The notes under the pieces are model-generated. The model was not told the origin of the DNA, made no database searches, and saw nothing but the letters and a program-made list of their open reading frames with translations. A stretch of 64,000 bases of DNA from an uncultured Aquimarina sp. (GTDB lineage Bacteria > Bacteroidota > Bacteroidia > Flavobacteriales > Flavobacteriaceae), in contig CANMTP010000002.1 in NCBI GenBank assembly GCA_947500845.1, forward strand, positions 372,001 through 436,000. The letters are read 5' to 3'. Both the position numbers and the translations under genes were made by a program. Within the stretch, counting starts at the first letter, position 1. The number at the start of each line of letters is the position of its first letter. Shown piece by piece: positions 27,620-37,443 of this stretch.

Positions 27620-30091
27620 CTAAGACCCACACATTAAACAATCGTCTCCTTCGGCTTCTTTTGACTGTGCTATAATAGCACGAAGCTCTTCTGGGGTTAG
27701 CGCCGTTCCTTCTGGGGAAACCGGAGCTTGTTTTGGTTCTGCTACTTTGGTGGCAGCAGCTTGTGCCTCCATTACCTGTGCTGCAGCTACTGCTACTTTT
27801 TCTGCTTGTGGCACTTCTTTCTTTTCACTTTTAAGTGTAAACTTAATCGCGTCTACAGCAGATTTTGTTCTTAAGTAATACATTCCTGTTTTTAATCCGC
27901 TTTTCCAGGCATAGAAATGCATCGAAGTTAATTTTGCCATGGTAGCTCCTTCCATAAACAAATTAAGTGATTGTGACTGATCGATAAAATATCCTCTGTG
28001 ACGAGACATATCGATAATATCTTTCATACTCATTTCCCAAACAGTTTTATATAATTCTTTAAGATCCTGAGGGATGATATCGATGTTCTGGACTGATCCA
28101 TTGGCACGCATGATTGCATCTTTAAGCTCATCGTTCCATAATCCTAGTTTCACCAAGTCTTCTAACAGATGTTTATTTACTACAATAAACTCTCCTGATA
28201 ATACGCGTCTGGTATAGATATTACTTGTGTAAGGCTCAAAGGCTTCATTATTTCCTAAAATCTGAGAGGTAGATGCTGTAGGCATTGGTGCTACTAATAA
28301 TGAGTTACGTACTCCATTTTTAAGCACTTGCTTACGCAGCTTTGCCCAATCCCAACGACCACTTAATTCTTCATCTTTTATTCCCCACAAGTTGTATTGA
28401 AACTCTCCTTTTGATATAGGAGAACCTTCATAACTTTGGTATGGCCCATCCGCCTTAGCTTCTTCCATAGAAGCGGTCACCGCTGCAAAATAAAGAGTTT
28501 CAAAAATTTCTTGATTCAATTTCTTTGCCTCATCACTCGTGAATGGCAAACGCAACTGAATAAATGCATCTGCTAACCCTTGCACGCCTAATCCGATAGG
28601 ACGATGGCGCATATTTGAATTTTCCGCTTCTTTTACTGGATAGTAGTTACGATCGATAACCCTATTTAGGTTTTTGGTAACACGCTTTGTGATTTTATAT
28701 AGTTCTTTATGATCAAATTCACCATTCTTTACAAACATAGGTAGTGCGATGGAAGCCAGGTTACATACCGCTACTTCATCTGGACTGGTATATTCTAAAA
28801 TCTCTGTACATAAGTTAGATGAACGAATCGTACCTAAATTTTGCTGATTTGATTTTCGGTTTGCCGCATCTTTATACAACATATATGGGGTTCCAGTCTC
28901 GATCTGGGATTCTAAGATTTTTTCCCAAAGCTCACGAGCTTTTATAGTTCTACGTCCTTTTCCTTCGGCTTCATAACGCGTATATGTTTCTTCAAATTCA
29001 TCACTATGCATATCGAATAAACCCGGACATTCATTAGGACACATCAAAGTCCACTCGGCATCATCCTGTACACGTTTCATAAATAAATCCGGCACCCACA
29101 TTGCATAAAACAAATCACGAGCACGCATCTCTTCTTTACCATGGTTCTTCTTAAGGTCCAGGAAGTCGAAAATATCGGCGTGCCAAGGCTCTACATAGAT
29201 TGCAAAAGATCCTTTACGCTTTCCTCCTCCTTGATCTACGTATCGAGCGGTGTCATTGTACACTCTAAGCATTGGCACAATACCATTAGAAGTACCATTA
29301 GTTCCTGCGATATAGGATCCGGTAGCACGAACATTGTGAATAGATAATCCTATCCCACCGGCAGATTGAGAGATTTTGGCGGTTTGTTTCAACGTATCAT
29401 AAATACCATCAATACTATCATCCTGCATGGTTAACAAGAAACAAGAAGACATTTGTGGTTTTGGTGTCCCCGAATTAAATAAAGTAGGTGTAGCGTGTGT
29501 AAAATATTTTTTAGACATCAACTCATAAGTCTCTATAGCAGCATCCAGATCATCTAGATGAATCCCGATAGAAACGCGCATTAACATATGCTGTGGTCGT
29601 TCTGCAATTTTACCGTTAATTTTAAGTAAATACGATCGCTCTAATGTTTTAAAACCAAAATAATCATATCCAAAATCACGGTTATAGATAATCGTAGAAT
29701 CCAATTTTTCTTTATTGGCAACAATCACATCGTATACCTCATCAGAAATCAAAGGTGCTTTTTTACCTGTTCTTGGGTTTACATACTCATAAAGATCTGT
29801 AATTACTTCAGAAAATGTCTTTTTTGTGTTTTTGTGTAGGTTAGAAACAGAGATACGAGCTGCAAGCTTTGCATAATCAGGGTGTGTTATAGTCATTGTG
29901 GCAGCGATTTCTGCAGCCAAATTATCTAATTCACTTGTTGTTACCCCATCATACAATCCCTCTATCACCCTCATCGCCACCTTTACCGGGTCAACTAGCG
30001 GATTAAGTCCATAACATAATTTTCTTACCCTTGCGGTAATCTTATCGAACATAATTGGTTCTTTACGCCCATCTCTTTTTACTACATACAT
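27620..30091 (-). CDS. nrdA: Class Ia ribonucleoside-diphosphate reductase, large subunit
   Basis: An 823-residue protein that reduces ribonucleotides to deoxyribonucleotides with the NrdB radical. It has an N-terminal ATP-cone (about 1-90, [16 protein letters not shown]), an active-site cysteine in SSCFLL, NLCTEI (Asn-Cys-Glu catalytic group), a second redox cysteine in VAVCNLASI, and [19 protein letters not shown] long Ala/Pro-rich linker leads to the C-terminal CLMC that re-reduces the active site. All key residues are present. nrdB lies upstream across a 343-base gap, so the two may have separate promoters. Confidence 0.96.
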   Translation of the reverse strand: MYVVKRDGRKEPIMFDKITARVRKLCYGLNPLVDPVKVAMRVIEGLYDGVTTSELDNLAAEIAATMTITHPDYAKLAARISVSNLHKNTKKTFSEVITDLYEYVNPRTGKKAPLISDEVYDVIVANKEKLDSTIIYNRDFGYDYFGFKTLERSYLLKINGKIAERPQHMLMRVSIGIHLDDLDAAIETYELMSKKYFTHATPTLFNSGTPKPQMSSCFLLTMQDDSIDGIYDTLKQTAKISQSAGGIGLSIHNVRATGSYIAGTNGTSNGIVPMLRVYNDTARYVDQGGGKRKGSFAIYVEPWHADIFDFLDLKKNHGKEEMRARDLFYAMWVPDLFMKRVQDDAEWTLMCPNECPGLFDMHSDEFEETYTRYEAEGKGRRTIKARELWEKILESQIETGTPYMLYKDAANRKSNQQNLGTIRSSNLCTEILEYTSPDEVAVCNLASIALPMFVKNGEFDHKELYKITKRVTKNLNRVIDRNYYPVKEAENSNMRHRPIGLGVQGLADAFIQLRLPFTSDEAKKLNQEIFETLYFAAVTASMEEAKADGPYQSYEGSPISKGEFQYNLWGIKDEELSGRWDWAKLRKQVLKNGVRNSLLVAPMPTASTSQILGNNEAFEPYTSNIYTRRVLSGEFIVVNKHLLEDLVKLGLWNDELKDAIMRANGSVQNIDIIPQDLKELYKTVWEMSMKDIIDMSRHRGYFIDQSQSLNLFMEGATMAKLTSMHFYAWKSGLKTGMYYLRTKSAVDAIKFTLKSEKKEVPQAEKVAVAAAQVMEAQAAATKVAEPKQAPVSPEGTALTPEELRAIIAQSKEAEGDDCLMCGS

Positions 30092-30434
30092 ACGTTGTTT
30101 TGGTTTTTAAATTTTCTTCTCACGAAGAAGTTGATGTTAATTCCGTGTCACTAATTTTTTATATTCTAAAAGTCAGCTAATTATATTCAATTGCTTTTGA
30201 AATCGAGTACTCAAAAGAAACCTCTCTATCCTAAAACAAGAGTGACCCTACATCGAATACAATACTGTGACTTTTTCCCGTCCTAATTTATGTAACGCCT
30301 TTTGCAAAGCTGTATCAAACTGAGCTAACCTATGAATTAAACAGAAGAAATGTTTTTGACTAGCTCAGAATGAATATATTATAAAATTTTGTGCGATAAT
30401 TTGAGATTCCAGCCCTCGCCAGAATGACAATTGA
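30092..30434. other. Spacer between nrdB and nrdA
   Basis: 343 bases without a gene frame. It holds a degenerate small palindromic repeat at 30405-30429. I see no clear -7 box for nrdA and no NrdR box. Confidence 0.5.
30405..30429. repeat. Degenerate copy of the ATTCC..GAATGACA repeat
   Basis: GATTCCAG at 30405-30412 and CCAGAATGACA at 30419-30429 keep the ends of the repeat family, but the stem is damaged. Confidence 0.45.
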
Positions 30435-31418
30435 TTAAAAATCGGCATCAAAACTTATCTTACTTTCCTCTGTATCTTTATTAAGCACTCCCGCTTTTTG
30501 ATATTCTGAAACTCGCTTCTCAAAGAAATTAGTTTTTCCCTGTAGTGAGATCATATCCATAAAATCAAATGGATTTGCAGTGCTATATTCTTTCTCGCAA
30601 CCTAGTTCAACCAATAATCTATCGGTAACAAACTCGAGGTATTGTGTCATCAATTTTGAATTCATCCCGATCAAACTTACCGGAAGAGATTCTGTAATAA
30701 ATTCTCTTTCAATATTCAATGCATCTACCAAAATTTCTCGAATTCTTTCTTTTGGCACTTTGTTTACCAAGTGGTTATTATGAAGGTGTACTGCAAAATC
30801 ACAATGCACCCCTTCGTCTCTAGAAATTAATTCGTTAGAAAATGTAAGCCCTGGCATCAATCCACGTTTCTTTAACCAGAAAATAGAACAAAATGCTCCA
30901 GAAAAGAAAATTCCTTCAACTGCTGCAAAAGCAATCAAACGCTCTGCGAAAGAATCAGAATCGATCCATTTTAGTGCCCAATCTGCTTTTTTCTTAATTG
31001 CCGGGAAGTTTTCAATTGCATTAAATAATAAATCTTTTTCTTTCTCATCTTTTACGTATGTATCAATAAGTAGTGAATAGGTTTCAGAATGGATATTTTC
31101 CATCATGATCTGGAAACCATAGAAAAATTTAGCCTCACTATATTGTACTTCATTCACAAAGTTTTCAGCAAGATTTTCATTTACTATTCCATCAGAGGCA
31201 GCAAAAAATGCTAAAATGTGTTTAATAAAATATCTCTCGTCGTCTGTAAGTTTGGTAGACCAGTCTGTAATATCCTGATGTAAATCGATTTCCTCGGCGG
31301 TCCAAAAACTTGCCTCTGATTTTTTATACCATTCCCAAATATCATGATGTTGAATAGGAAAAATCACGAATCGATCTTTATTTTCTTGCAAAATAGGTTC
31401 TACTGCACTCATCTTCAT
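30435..31418 (-). CDS. nrdB: Class Ia ribonucleotide reductase, small (radical) subunit
   Basis: 327 residues. The di-iron ligands are visible in [12 protein letters not shown] (Asp), VNENLAENF (Glu), MENIHSETY (Glu, His and the radical Tyr), [11 protein letters not shown] and RDEGVHCDF. The tyrosine of the radical is present, so this is an active class Ia type subunit. The frame extends 12 codons upstream ([12 protein letters not shown]), a poly-Lys stretch absent from relatives, so the ATG at 31418 ([13 protein letters not shown]) after an A-run is preferred. It is upstream of nrdA. Confidence 0.95.
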   Translation of the reverse strand: MKMSAVEPILQENKDRFVIFPIQHHDIWEWYKKSEASFWTAEEIDLHQDITDWSTKLTDDERYFIKHILAFFAASDGIVNENLAENFVNEVQYSEAKFFYGFQIMMENIHSETYSLLIDTYVKDEKEKDLLFNAIENFPAIKKKADWALKWIDSDSFAERLIAFAAVEGIFFSGAFCSIFWLKKRGLMPGLTFSNELISRDEGVHCDFAVHLHNNHLVNKVPKERIREILVDALNIEREFITESLPVSLIGMNSKLMTQYLEFVTDRLLVELGCEKEYSTANPFDFMDMISLQGKTNFFEKRVSEYQKAGVLNKDTEESKISFDADF

Positions 31419-31796
31419 TTTTTTAGCTGTTTTTTTAAGAATTTTTCTTTTCAAAGGGTCTTACAAAGATCACGAAATAGGTCAAAAGTTCTACTAAAAG
31501 TTAGCAAACGTTTTCAACAAAGTTTTCAACACGAAGAAATTTCACACAGCATTTTAAGCAAAATAAGATTTATATTTAAATATCTGATTATCAATAAATT
31601 AAATAAAAAAACAAAAGATATCAACAACGATGTTAGCAACCTCCTTAGATCCTTATTTGACACTTATTCACAGGCTTTTTTGACTAAAAATTTTGATGGA
31701 TACAAATGAGTAAATTACGGCTAAACCGTAACGATAAAAAGCTTTAATTTTAACAAAAAAAGAATCAAAAAGAAGGTTTTTAATTACGGAAAGAAA
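31419..31796. other. Upstream region of nrdB with tandem GTTTTCAACA and a DnaA-box-like site
   Basis: This AT-rich stretch between nrdB and the DUF3109 gene has no gene. GTTTTCAACA occurs twice 12 bases apart (31510-31519 and 31522-31531), and TTATTCACA at 31664-31672 fits the DnaA-box form TTATNCACA. These are candidate control sites for nrdB only. Confidence 0.35.
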
Positions 31797-32366
31797 CTAT
31801 TTTTTCAATTTTTCAGCTACTTTTTCGAGTTCGATGTACCAATTTTCACCAAACTTTCTAATGAGCGCCTCTTTTACGAATTTATACACAGGAACTTGAA
31901 GTTCTTTTCCTAGTATACACGCATCATCACATATTTCCCATTTATGATAATTTACTGCAGAAAACTCTGAATACTCTTGAACACGTACGGGGTATAAATG
32001 GCAAGAAATGGGCTTTTTCCAATCAATTTCTCCCTGATTATATGCTTCTTCTATTGCACACATTGCTGTACCCTTTTCATCAAAAATTACATAGGCACAA
32101 TCCCCTCCGTTAATAAGAGGAGTTTCTAATTCCCCATTTTGAGTTTTAATATATGTGCCTTGCTTCTCTATTGCCTCTACACCTTCTTTGCGCAGATATG
32201 ACTTCACTACAGGGTACACTTCTTCAAGTTTTTGAACCTCAGACTCTTCAAGAGGTGCTCCCGCTTCGCCATCGATACAGCAAGCTCCTTTACAGGCAGA
32301 GAGATTACACACAAAATCCTTCTCGATAATTTCTTCAGAAATTATAGTTTTTCCTAATTGAAACAT
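31797..32366 (-). CDS. DUF3109 family cysteine-rich protein
   Basis: 189 residues with a conserved cysteine set: VCNLSACKGACCIDG (three spaced Cys plus CC, about 20-32), GDCAYVIF, AMCAIEEA, ISCHLYPVR and EICDDACILG. The CxxxxCxxxCC start is shared with the YkgJ/UPF0153 zinc- or iron-binding group. The function of DUF3109 is unknown, and a metal or Fe-S cluster is likely. It is transcribed from a TATATTTG box only 4 bases before the ATG. Confidence 0.88.
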   Translation of the reverse strand: MFQLGKTIISEEIIEKDFVCNLSACKGACCIDGEAGAPLEESEVQKLEEVYPVVKSYLRKEGVEAIEKQGTYIKTQNGELETPLINGGDCAYVIFDEKGTAMCAIEEAYNQGEIDWKKPISCHLYPVRVQEYSEFSAVNYHKWEICDDACILGKELQVPVYKFVKEALIRKFGENWYIELEKVAEKLKK

Positions 32367-32370
32367 GAGG

Positions 32371-32378
32371 CAAATATA
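32371..32378 (-). promoter_or_regulatory. -7 promoter box for the DUF3109 gene
   Basis: Read on the minus strand: TATATTTG, then CCTC, then the ATG. It implies a leaderless or nearly leaderless message. Confidence 0.5.
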
Positions 32379-32445
32379 ATTCTTACACTAGAATTTTTTA
32401 TAATTTATTCAGCATTTTATAATACCTTTATTTGAGAAAGTCTCT

Positions 32446-32453
32446 TACATTTG
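32446..32453 (+). promoter_or_regulatory. -7 promoter box for the MarC-family gene
   Basis: TACATTTG fits TAnnTTTG, 24 bases before the ATG. Confidence 0.55.
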
Positions 32454-32477
32454 CACAAATTTTGAAACGACCAATCT

Positions 32478-33050
32478 ATGAACGTTAACCTTAAAGAAAT
32501 TCTGACAGCAAGTATGATTTTGTTTGCAGTTATAGACATTGTAGGAAGTATCCCCATTATTATTGATCTAAGAAAAAAAGTAGGACACATTCAAAGTGAA
32601 AAAGCATCAATAGTCGCTGCTATACTAATGGTTCTTTTCTTATTTGTAGGTAAAGAAATATTGAGTTTAATTGGTATAGATGTCAATTCTTTTGCTGTTG
32701 CCGGATCATTTATCATCTTTTTTTTGGCTATCGAAATGATCTTAGGTATTCAATTATATAAAGATGACGCTCCTGAAACTGCAGCCGTAGTACCTCTTGC
32801 TTTTCCTTTAATCGCGGGCGCAGGTACCATGACTTCTATATTGTCCTTAAGAGCAGAATATCACACCATCAATATTGTTATTGCAATCATTATCAATATC
32901 ATATTTGTATACATCGTATTAAAATCTTCAGGTAAGATTGAAAAAGTTTTAGGAAAACAAGGAATTAATGTTGTTAGGAAGATTTTTGGTGTAATTCTAC
33001 TAGCTATTGCTGTAAAATTATTTGCAACCAATATTAAAGGCTTATTTTAG
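32478..33050 (+). CDS. MarC-family integral membrane protein
   Basis: 190 residues with six membrane helices, of the MarC/UPF0056 group: ILFAVIDIVGSIPIII at the N-terminus, FFLAIEMILGIQLYK, and PLAFPLIAGAGTMTSIL in the fourth segment. Its function is not established (the old link to multiple antibiotic resistance does not hold for the family). It has its own -7 box and a small membrane protein follows it. Confidence 0.88.
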   Translation: MNVNLKEILTASMILFAVIDIVGSIPIIIDLRKKVGHIQSEKASIVAAILMVLFLFVGKEILSLIGIDVNSFAVAGSFIIFFLAIEMILGIQLYKDDAPETAAVVPLAFPLIAGAGTMTSILSLRAEYHTINIVIAIIINIIFVYIVLKSSGKIEKVLGKQGINVVRKIFGVILLAIAVKLFATNIKGLF

Positions 33051-33100
33051 CCATTAGAATCAATGAACTGGTTTAGAACAGTTCAATAAATAAAATTGTT

Positions 33101-33301
33101 TTGAAGTATTTTATCTATGTCTTAATTGTAATTGCCGCTGCTTTAGTGGTTTACAATGCAACACATCTAGATATCGACAATCTTCTTGTCGATGATAGTA
33201 AAACTGCTCTTATTGGTATTTTTGCCTCTGCCAGTGTAATTATTCTCCTGTTCATTCTATTGATTTCAAGGAAAATTCAACAAAAAAAGAAAGGAAAATA
33301 A
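33101..33301 (+). CDS. Small two-helix membrane protein
   Basis: 66 residues with two membrane helices (YFIYVLIVIAAALVVYNAT and LIGIFASASVIILLFILLIS) and an Asp-rich loop between them (LDIDNLLVDDSK), ending in a Lys-rich tail. No ATG exists in frame, and TTG at 33101 is the start. Similar small proteins are widespread in Flavobacteriaceae, but their role is unknown. It follows the MarC gene by 50 bases. Confidence 0.65.
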   Translation: MKYFIYVLIVIAAALVVYNATHLDIDNLLVDDSKTALIGIFASASVIILLFILLISRKIQQKKKGK

Positions 33302-33314
33302 CCTTTTGATTTTC

Positions 33315-33620
33315 TTAAAAAAGAAAGAAACAAGCAATAATTACCGGAGGGATAGAAATTACCATTAAGATCATAAAAAAATTGTGTAATTTTCTGAATA
33401 GAAGTGCTTTTTTTAAAGATTTTTTAAGCATTCTATCCTCCGAAGTAACGATATGCTCTCTTATCACATCGGCGGAAACATAAGATGTATCTACAAGAAT
33501 ATCATGCTTTAAAAAAATAGCAGCACTATTATCTAGCAACCTAAAGGCAACTGCTATGATAAAGAAAAAAAGTGGTGAACAAATCGCAATAGCTACCAAA
33601 TATTCTTGAAGTTCTGACAT
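33315..33620 (-). CDS. Small membrane protein in the protease operon
   Basis: 101 residues, with an N-terminal helix (VAIAICSPLFFFIIAVAFRL), a soluble loop, and a C-terminal helix (FFMILMVISIPPVIIACFFLF). No family is recognised. It starts 4 bases after the C-terminal processing protease gene, so it belongs to the same transcript. Confidence 0.6.
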   Translation of the reverse strand: MSELQEYLVAIAICSPLFFFIIAVAFRLLDNSAAIFLKHDILVDTSYVSADVIREHIVTSEDRMLKKSLKKALLFRKLHNFFMILMVISIPPVIIACFFLF

Positions 33621-33624
33621 AAGT

Positions 33625-35220
33625 TTAGGGGTATAATGAGTCTTTTTTAGAAAGCGATATTACCTTGTTAATCATGGCGTCATCTGTATTGATGATTCTT
33701 TCAAATTCATCGGTACCAAACAACTGCTGCGCCATAGTTGCTTTCAGATATTTTTTAAGTTGCTCTTGATAATTATTGAGGTGAATTTCCATGCCTAATC
33801 TTCTGGCATAAGATAGGAAACCTTCTGCAAAATCATCATCCACTTCAATTTTTTCATTAAATTCTTCTTCAGAAAGATCATTATAGAAACTTCTTTTTTT
33901 ATCCAATTCTTCAAAAACATAACGCCCCATCCGGCCAGAACGTAACAAATAATTCAGGGTCTCTCCTACTCTGGTAGTATCTTTACCTACAAAAATATCG
34001 GGTATAATTCCACCACCACCATATACTGTTTTGCCCCCTGGGGTTTTAAACTTCAAAGAATCTGCTACCTGGATACTATCTGCATTCTGTAATTCACCAT
34101 TTTTGTATCGCTCTAAGTATTCATTGTAATACTCTTTATTTCCATTGGTATATGGTTTCTGAATTGAGCGTCCTGTAGGTGTATAATATCTAGAAATGGT
34201 CAATCGTATCGCACTGCCATCACCCAGAGCCATTTCTCTTTGCACAAGCCCTTTACCATAAGACCGTCTGCCCACAATGATGCCTCTATCGTTATCCTGA
34301 ATTGCACCTGCAAAAATTTCACTTGCTGAGGCAGAATTTTCATTAATCAACACATAAAGCTTACCTTCTTCAAAGCTGCCTCTGCGGGTTGCAAAGTTAT
34401 TTTCTATCGCGCCTTTTTTGTTCTTTGTAAACATGATTAACACATCGTCTTTCAGGAATTCGTCTGCCATTTTTAAAGCAGGGGCGATAAACCCGCCTCC
34501 GTTATCCCGCAGATCGATGACTATACTTTGTGCTCCTTCACTTTTTAGAGAATCTAAGGCTTTTTTAAATTCTTTGTACGTAGTTTCTGCAAAACGGTTA
34601 ATTTTAATATATCCCAAATTTTCATCCAGCATGTAAGCTGCGTCTAGACTTTGCAAGGGTACTCTTCCTCTTTTAACCACGACATCAAATACGCCCCTAC
34701 CTTTACGAAATACTTTAAGTTGGACCTGGCTATTTAACTCTCCTTTTAATTTATCGGCCAGCCTGTCACTTAACAAACTTTCTCCATAAAGTGTATCATT
34801 ATCGGCCATAAGAATTCTATCTCCAGCTTTGATACCAGATTTTTCACTTGGCCCACCTTTAATCGTGTTGATGACCGATATAGTATCTCTATAAGGATAG
34901 TAAGTCACTCCTATGCCTATAAAGTCACCTTGCATGCTTTCTGTAATTCCTTCTAATTCTTCAGGAGGAATATACACTGAATGTGGGTCTAAATTCTCTA
35001 AAATTCTATTTACAGTGACATCTACAATACTATCTGTATTAATTTCATCCACATATTCATAATCAATGTAATCGATAAGACGATTTAGTTTTTCTTTCTT
35101 TGCATTTGAAGAGAATAACTTTGCTGAAGGGTTGCTAAAATTTAGTTTGCTTCCTAAAAACACTCCAGCTCCCACTGCCAGTCCTAAAAACAACGGTAAG
35201 TATTTTTTTGAATATCCCAT
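33625..35220 (-). CDS. C-terminal processing protease (S41 family)
   Basis: 531 residues: a signal anchor (about 7-23), a PDZ domain (about 85-170, MQGDFIGIGVTYYP and GPSEKSGIKAGDRILMADND), and an S41 catalytic domain with the Ser in NSASASEIFAGA and the Lys in RSYGKGLVQ. Enzymes of the CtpA/Prc type cleave C-terminal regions of envelope proteins in the periplasm. Its ATG overlaps the stop of the dCMP deaminase gene by one base (TAATG), indicating translational coupling. Confidence 0.93.
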   Translation of the reverse strand: MGYSKKYLPLFLGLAVGAGVFLGSKLNFSNPSAKLFSSNAKKEKLNRLIDYIDYEYVDEINTDSIVDVTVNRILENLDPHSVYIPPEELEGITESMQGDFIGIGVTYYPYRDTISVINTIKGGPSEKSGIKAGDRILMADNDTLYGESLLSDRLADKLKGELNSQVQLKVFRKGRGVFDVVVKRGRVPLQSLDAAYMLDENLGYIKINRFAETTYKEFKKALDSLKSEGAQSIVIDLRDNGGGFIAPALKMADEFLKDDVLIMFTKNKKGAIENNFATRRGSFEEGKLYVLINENSASASEIFAGAIQDNDRGIIVGRRSYGKGLVQREMALGDGSAIRLTISRYYTPTGRSIQKPYTNGNKEYYNEYLERYKNGELQNADSIQVADSLKFKTPGGKTVYGGGGIIPDIFVGKDTTRVGETLNYLLRSGRMGRYVFEELDKKRSFYNDLSEEEFNEKIEVDDDFAEGFLSYARRLGMEIHLNNYQEQLKKYLKATMAQQLFGTDEFERIINTDDAMINKVISLSKKDSLYP

Positions 35221-35651
35221 TAATCTTCTAAATCCGTAATCTGTTCTATTTCAACCCCAGCTTTGGCAAGAAATGTCAAGCCAGAGTTATCTTTATAACC
35301 CATTTGATACACAATCCGTTTAATCCCGGCTTGATGGATCAATTTACTACACTCTTTACATGGTGATAACGTAATATATAGCGTCGCGCCTCTGCATGAT
35401 TGCGTAGACGATGCCACCTTAGAGATTGCATTAGCCTCGGCATGTAAAACGTACCACTTTGTATATCCTTCTTCATCTTCACAAGGGTTTTCAAAACCTG
35501 TAGGAGTACCATTAAACCCATCTGAGATGATCATTCTATCCTTAACAATAACCGCACCAACTTTCTTTCTTTCACAATGCGATAATTTTCCCCATTCTCT
35601 TGCTATTCGCAAATAGGCTTTATCGTATTTGAGTTGCTTTTTTTTAGACAT
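35220..35651 (-). CDS. dCMP deaminase family protein
   Basis: 143 residues of the zinc cytidine/dCMP deaminase fold: LHAEANAI (His and catalytic Glu, about 78-85) and SPCKECSKLI (two Cys ligands). It probably converts dCMP to dUMP, the precursor of dTMP. A ComEB-type role is also possible. Its stop overlaps the protease start by one base. Confidence 0.9.
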   Translation of the reverse strand: MSKKKQLKYDKAYLRIAREWGKLSHCERKKVGAVIVKDRMIISDGFNGTPTGFENPCEDEEGYTKWYVLHAEANAISKVASSTQSCRGATLYITLSPCKECSKLIHQAGIKRIVYQMGYKDNSGLTFLAKAGVEIEQITDLED

Positions 35652-35737
35652 AGGGTAGAATGACTTGTGTATTCATAACAATCAAAGTACGAATATATTA
35701 TTACCATGTGGCAAATACAACCCAAAGGAGTACTTAA

Positions 35738-36322
35738 TTACCAAATTTTATTGGCGATAAGCATCGGGATTACCATTCCTATAACGATCGAAGAAACAAT
35801 AAGAATCCAATCTCGCTTTGAAAATCTAAAAAATGTCTGAACGACAAAACTGATGAATACCACAATAACTACTACAATAATTTGAGCGAGCTCTATACCT
35901 AAGGCAAACTCGATCAATGGTAAAATCTTAGAACTCACATTACTGCTTATTGCTTTAAAATAGCTAGAAAAACCTAATCCATGTATTAATCCGAAAAAAA
36001 TGGTAGCCCCATACAAAACTCCTATTTTGCTACTTTTAGATCCGCTTTTTGCCGTCAAAAGATTAAAAATTGCTGTCACTAAAATTGTAAGTGGAATTAA
36101 AAATTCTATAACCTTGGAGTTAACAGCCACTATGTTATAAGCCGCCAAAAATAATGAAATTGTGTGTCCTAAAGTAAACAGCGTGATTAGTACCAGTATT
36201 CGTTTCCAGTTATCAAAAGTATATCCTACAGTAAGTACTATTAAAAAAAGGATATGGTCATAGGCACTCCAATCTAATACGTGACTAAAGCCAAGCTTTA
36301 CATAAAGCCAAAATTCTGACAT
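35738..36322 (-). CDS. HupE/UreJ-like membrane protein
   Basis: 194 residues with six or seven membrane helices. The N-terminal GFSHVLDWSAYDHILFL and the central FGLIHGLGFSSYFK (conserved His residues) match the HupE/UreJ_2 group. Members are suggested to move nickel or cobalt, but no hydrogenase or urease gene is nearby. It is transcribed divergently from the secretion cluster. Confidence 0.85.
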   Translation of the reverse strand: MSEFWLYVKLGFSHVLDWSAYDHILFLIVLTVGYTFDNWKRILVLITLFTLGHTISLFLAAYNIVAVNSKVIEFLIPLTILVTAIFNLLTAKSGSKSSKIGVLYGATIFFGLIHGLGFSSYFKAISSNVSSKILPLIEFALGIELAQIIVVVIVVFISFVVQTFFRFSKRDWILIVSSIVIGMVIPMLIANKIW

Positions 36323-36551
36323 ATTTTAGTGTTTTTGAGGTTGGGACTAATGTACAATTAAATCCCACAACAAAGAAATCGATAAAAAATTCTTATCAAA
36401 AGTTTAATAAAAATCTCGTTAAGATAATATTTGTAATTACAGTACAACTGCCAGTAGATATATAAACTTTTTTATATTTTTTTCACCAGTTTCAAAAAAT
36501 GAAACTCATAGGTTGTATTCTTGCATTATCAAAGGAATTAACAAAACTATT

Positions 36552-36959
36552 ATGACCACTAAGATTTATAAGCTCAAAGCTTTTAATCTTCAGGAAATGT
36601 TACTGGTATTAGCCATTATTGGAATTCTTCTCTTAATTGCTTTACCTAACTTTTTGCCTCTTATCGCCCAAACCAAAGCACAGGAAGCAAAAATACAACT
36701 GAAGACTATCAGCAACATGCAAACTCAATACCGATATTTAAATTCTAAATATTCTGCTGATTTTACAGAAATCAACTATGACGCCCCAACAACGGTAAAG
36801 AATGGTGGAACTGCTAATTATGCCTATGAAATTACCGAAGCCTCTATTTCTAATTTTAAAGCCAGAGCCACAGCGGTTGTTGATTTTGATGGTGACGGAG
36901 TTTTTAATGTTTGGGAGATTGATCAAAACGGAAGTCCAAAACAACTTATAAAAGATTAA
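36552..36959 (+). CDS. gspG: Major pseudopilin-like protein (GspG type)
   Basis: 135 residues from the ATG at 36552. A short basic leader ends KLKA, followed by FNLQEMLLVLAIIGILLLIA, the type IV pilin N-terminal helix with Glu at +5. The residue before the cut is Ala, not the usual Gly. The C-terminal part holds DFDGDGVFNVWEID, an acidic loop like the calcium site of GspG. It is the first gene of a continuous plus-strand machine and ends one base before the peptidase gene. The frame also extends 13 codons upstream, but those lack pilin-leader character. Confidence 0.88.
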   Translation: MTTKIYKLKAFNLQEMLLVLAIIGILLLIALPNFLPLIAQTKAQEAKIQLKTISNMQTQYRYLNSKYSADFTEINYDAPTTVKNGGTANYAYEITEASISNFKARATAVVDFDGDGVFNVWEIDQNGSPKQLIKD

Positions 36960-36960
36960 T

Positions 36961-37443
36961 ATGGTTATTTTAAAAGGCCTTATTATATTTAATTTGGTAT
37001 ATATAATATATCAAGATCTTAAAAGCAGAGAGGTTTACTGGTTTTTATTACCATCTCTAATGGTATTACTTGGATATATGCATTATCGCAATGTGCTTAA
37101 AATTCACTTCATAACATTCACTGTTATTAACATTGGAGTGATTATTACCGTACTTGGATTGCTATATTTATATACTGTTTTATTAATTAAAAAGCCCTTT
37201 TTTAAAGAAGTTTTTGGCTTGGCAGATGCTCTTTATTTTCTGGCGCTTGCTATGGCATTTCCAACAGCAACTTTTGTCGTAATTTTCGTTTTTTCGTTAA
37301 TTTTCTCATTACTTGCATGGTTGATTCTGAAACACCAAAGCGAATACAATTCTATTCCCCTTGCTGGTTATATGTCGGCTTTTCTACTATTGATTTTTAT
37401 TGGAAACTGGTGTGCCAATACCCTTAATTTATATTTGATATAA
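36961..37443 (+). CDS. Minimal prepilin peptidase (A24-like)
   Basis: 160 residues, about five or six membrane helices. The first catalytic Asp sits in IYQDLKSREVYW (Asp-19), and the second in FGLADALYFLALA (Asp-89), where the family normally has GxGD. Here it reads GLAD. The N-terminal cysteine/methylase domain of PilD/GspO is absent. It would cut the leader peptides of the four pilin-like proteins in this cluster. Its stop overlaps the gspE start by one base (TAATG). Confidence 0.82.
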   Translation: MVILKGLIIFNLVYIIYQDLKSREVYWFLLPSLMVLLGYMHYRNVLKIHFITFTVINIGVIITVLGLLYLYTVLLIKKPFFKEVFGLADALYFLALAMAFPTATFVVIFVFSLIFSLLAWLILKHQSEYNSIPLAGYMSAFLLLIFIGNWCANTLNLYLI

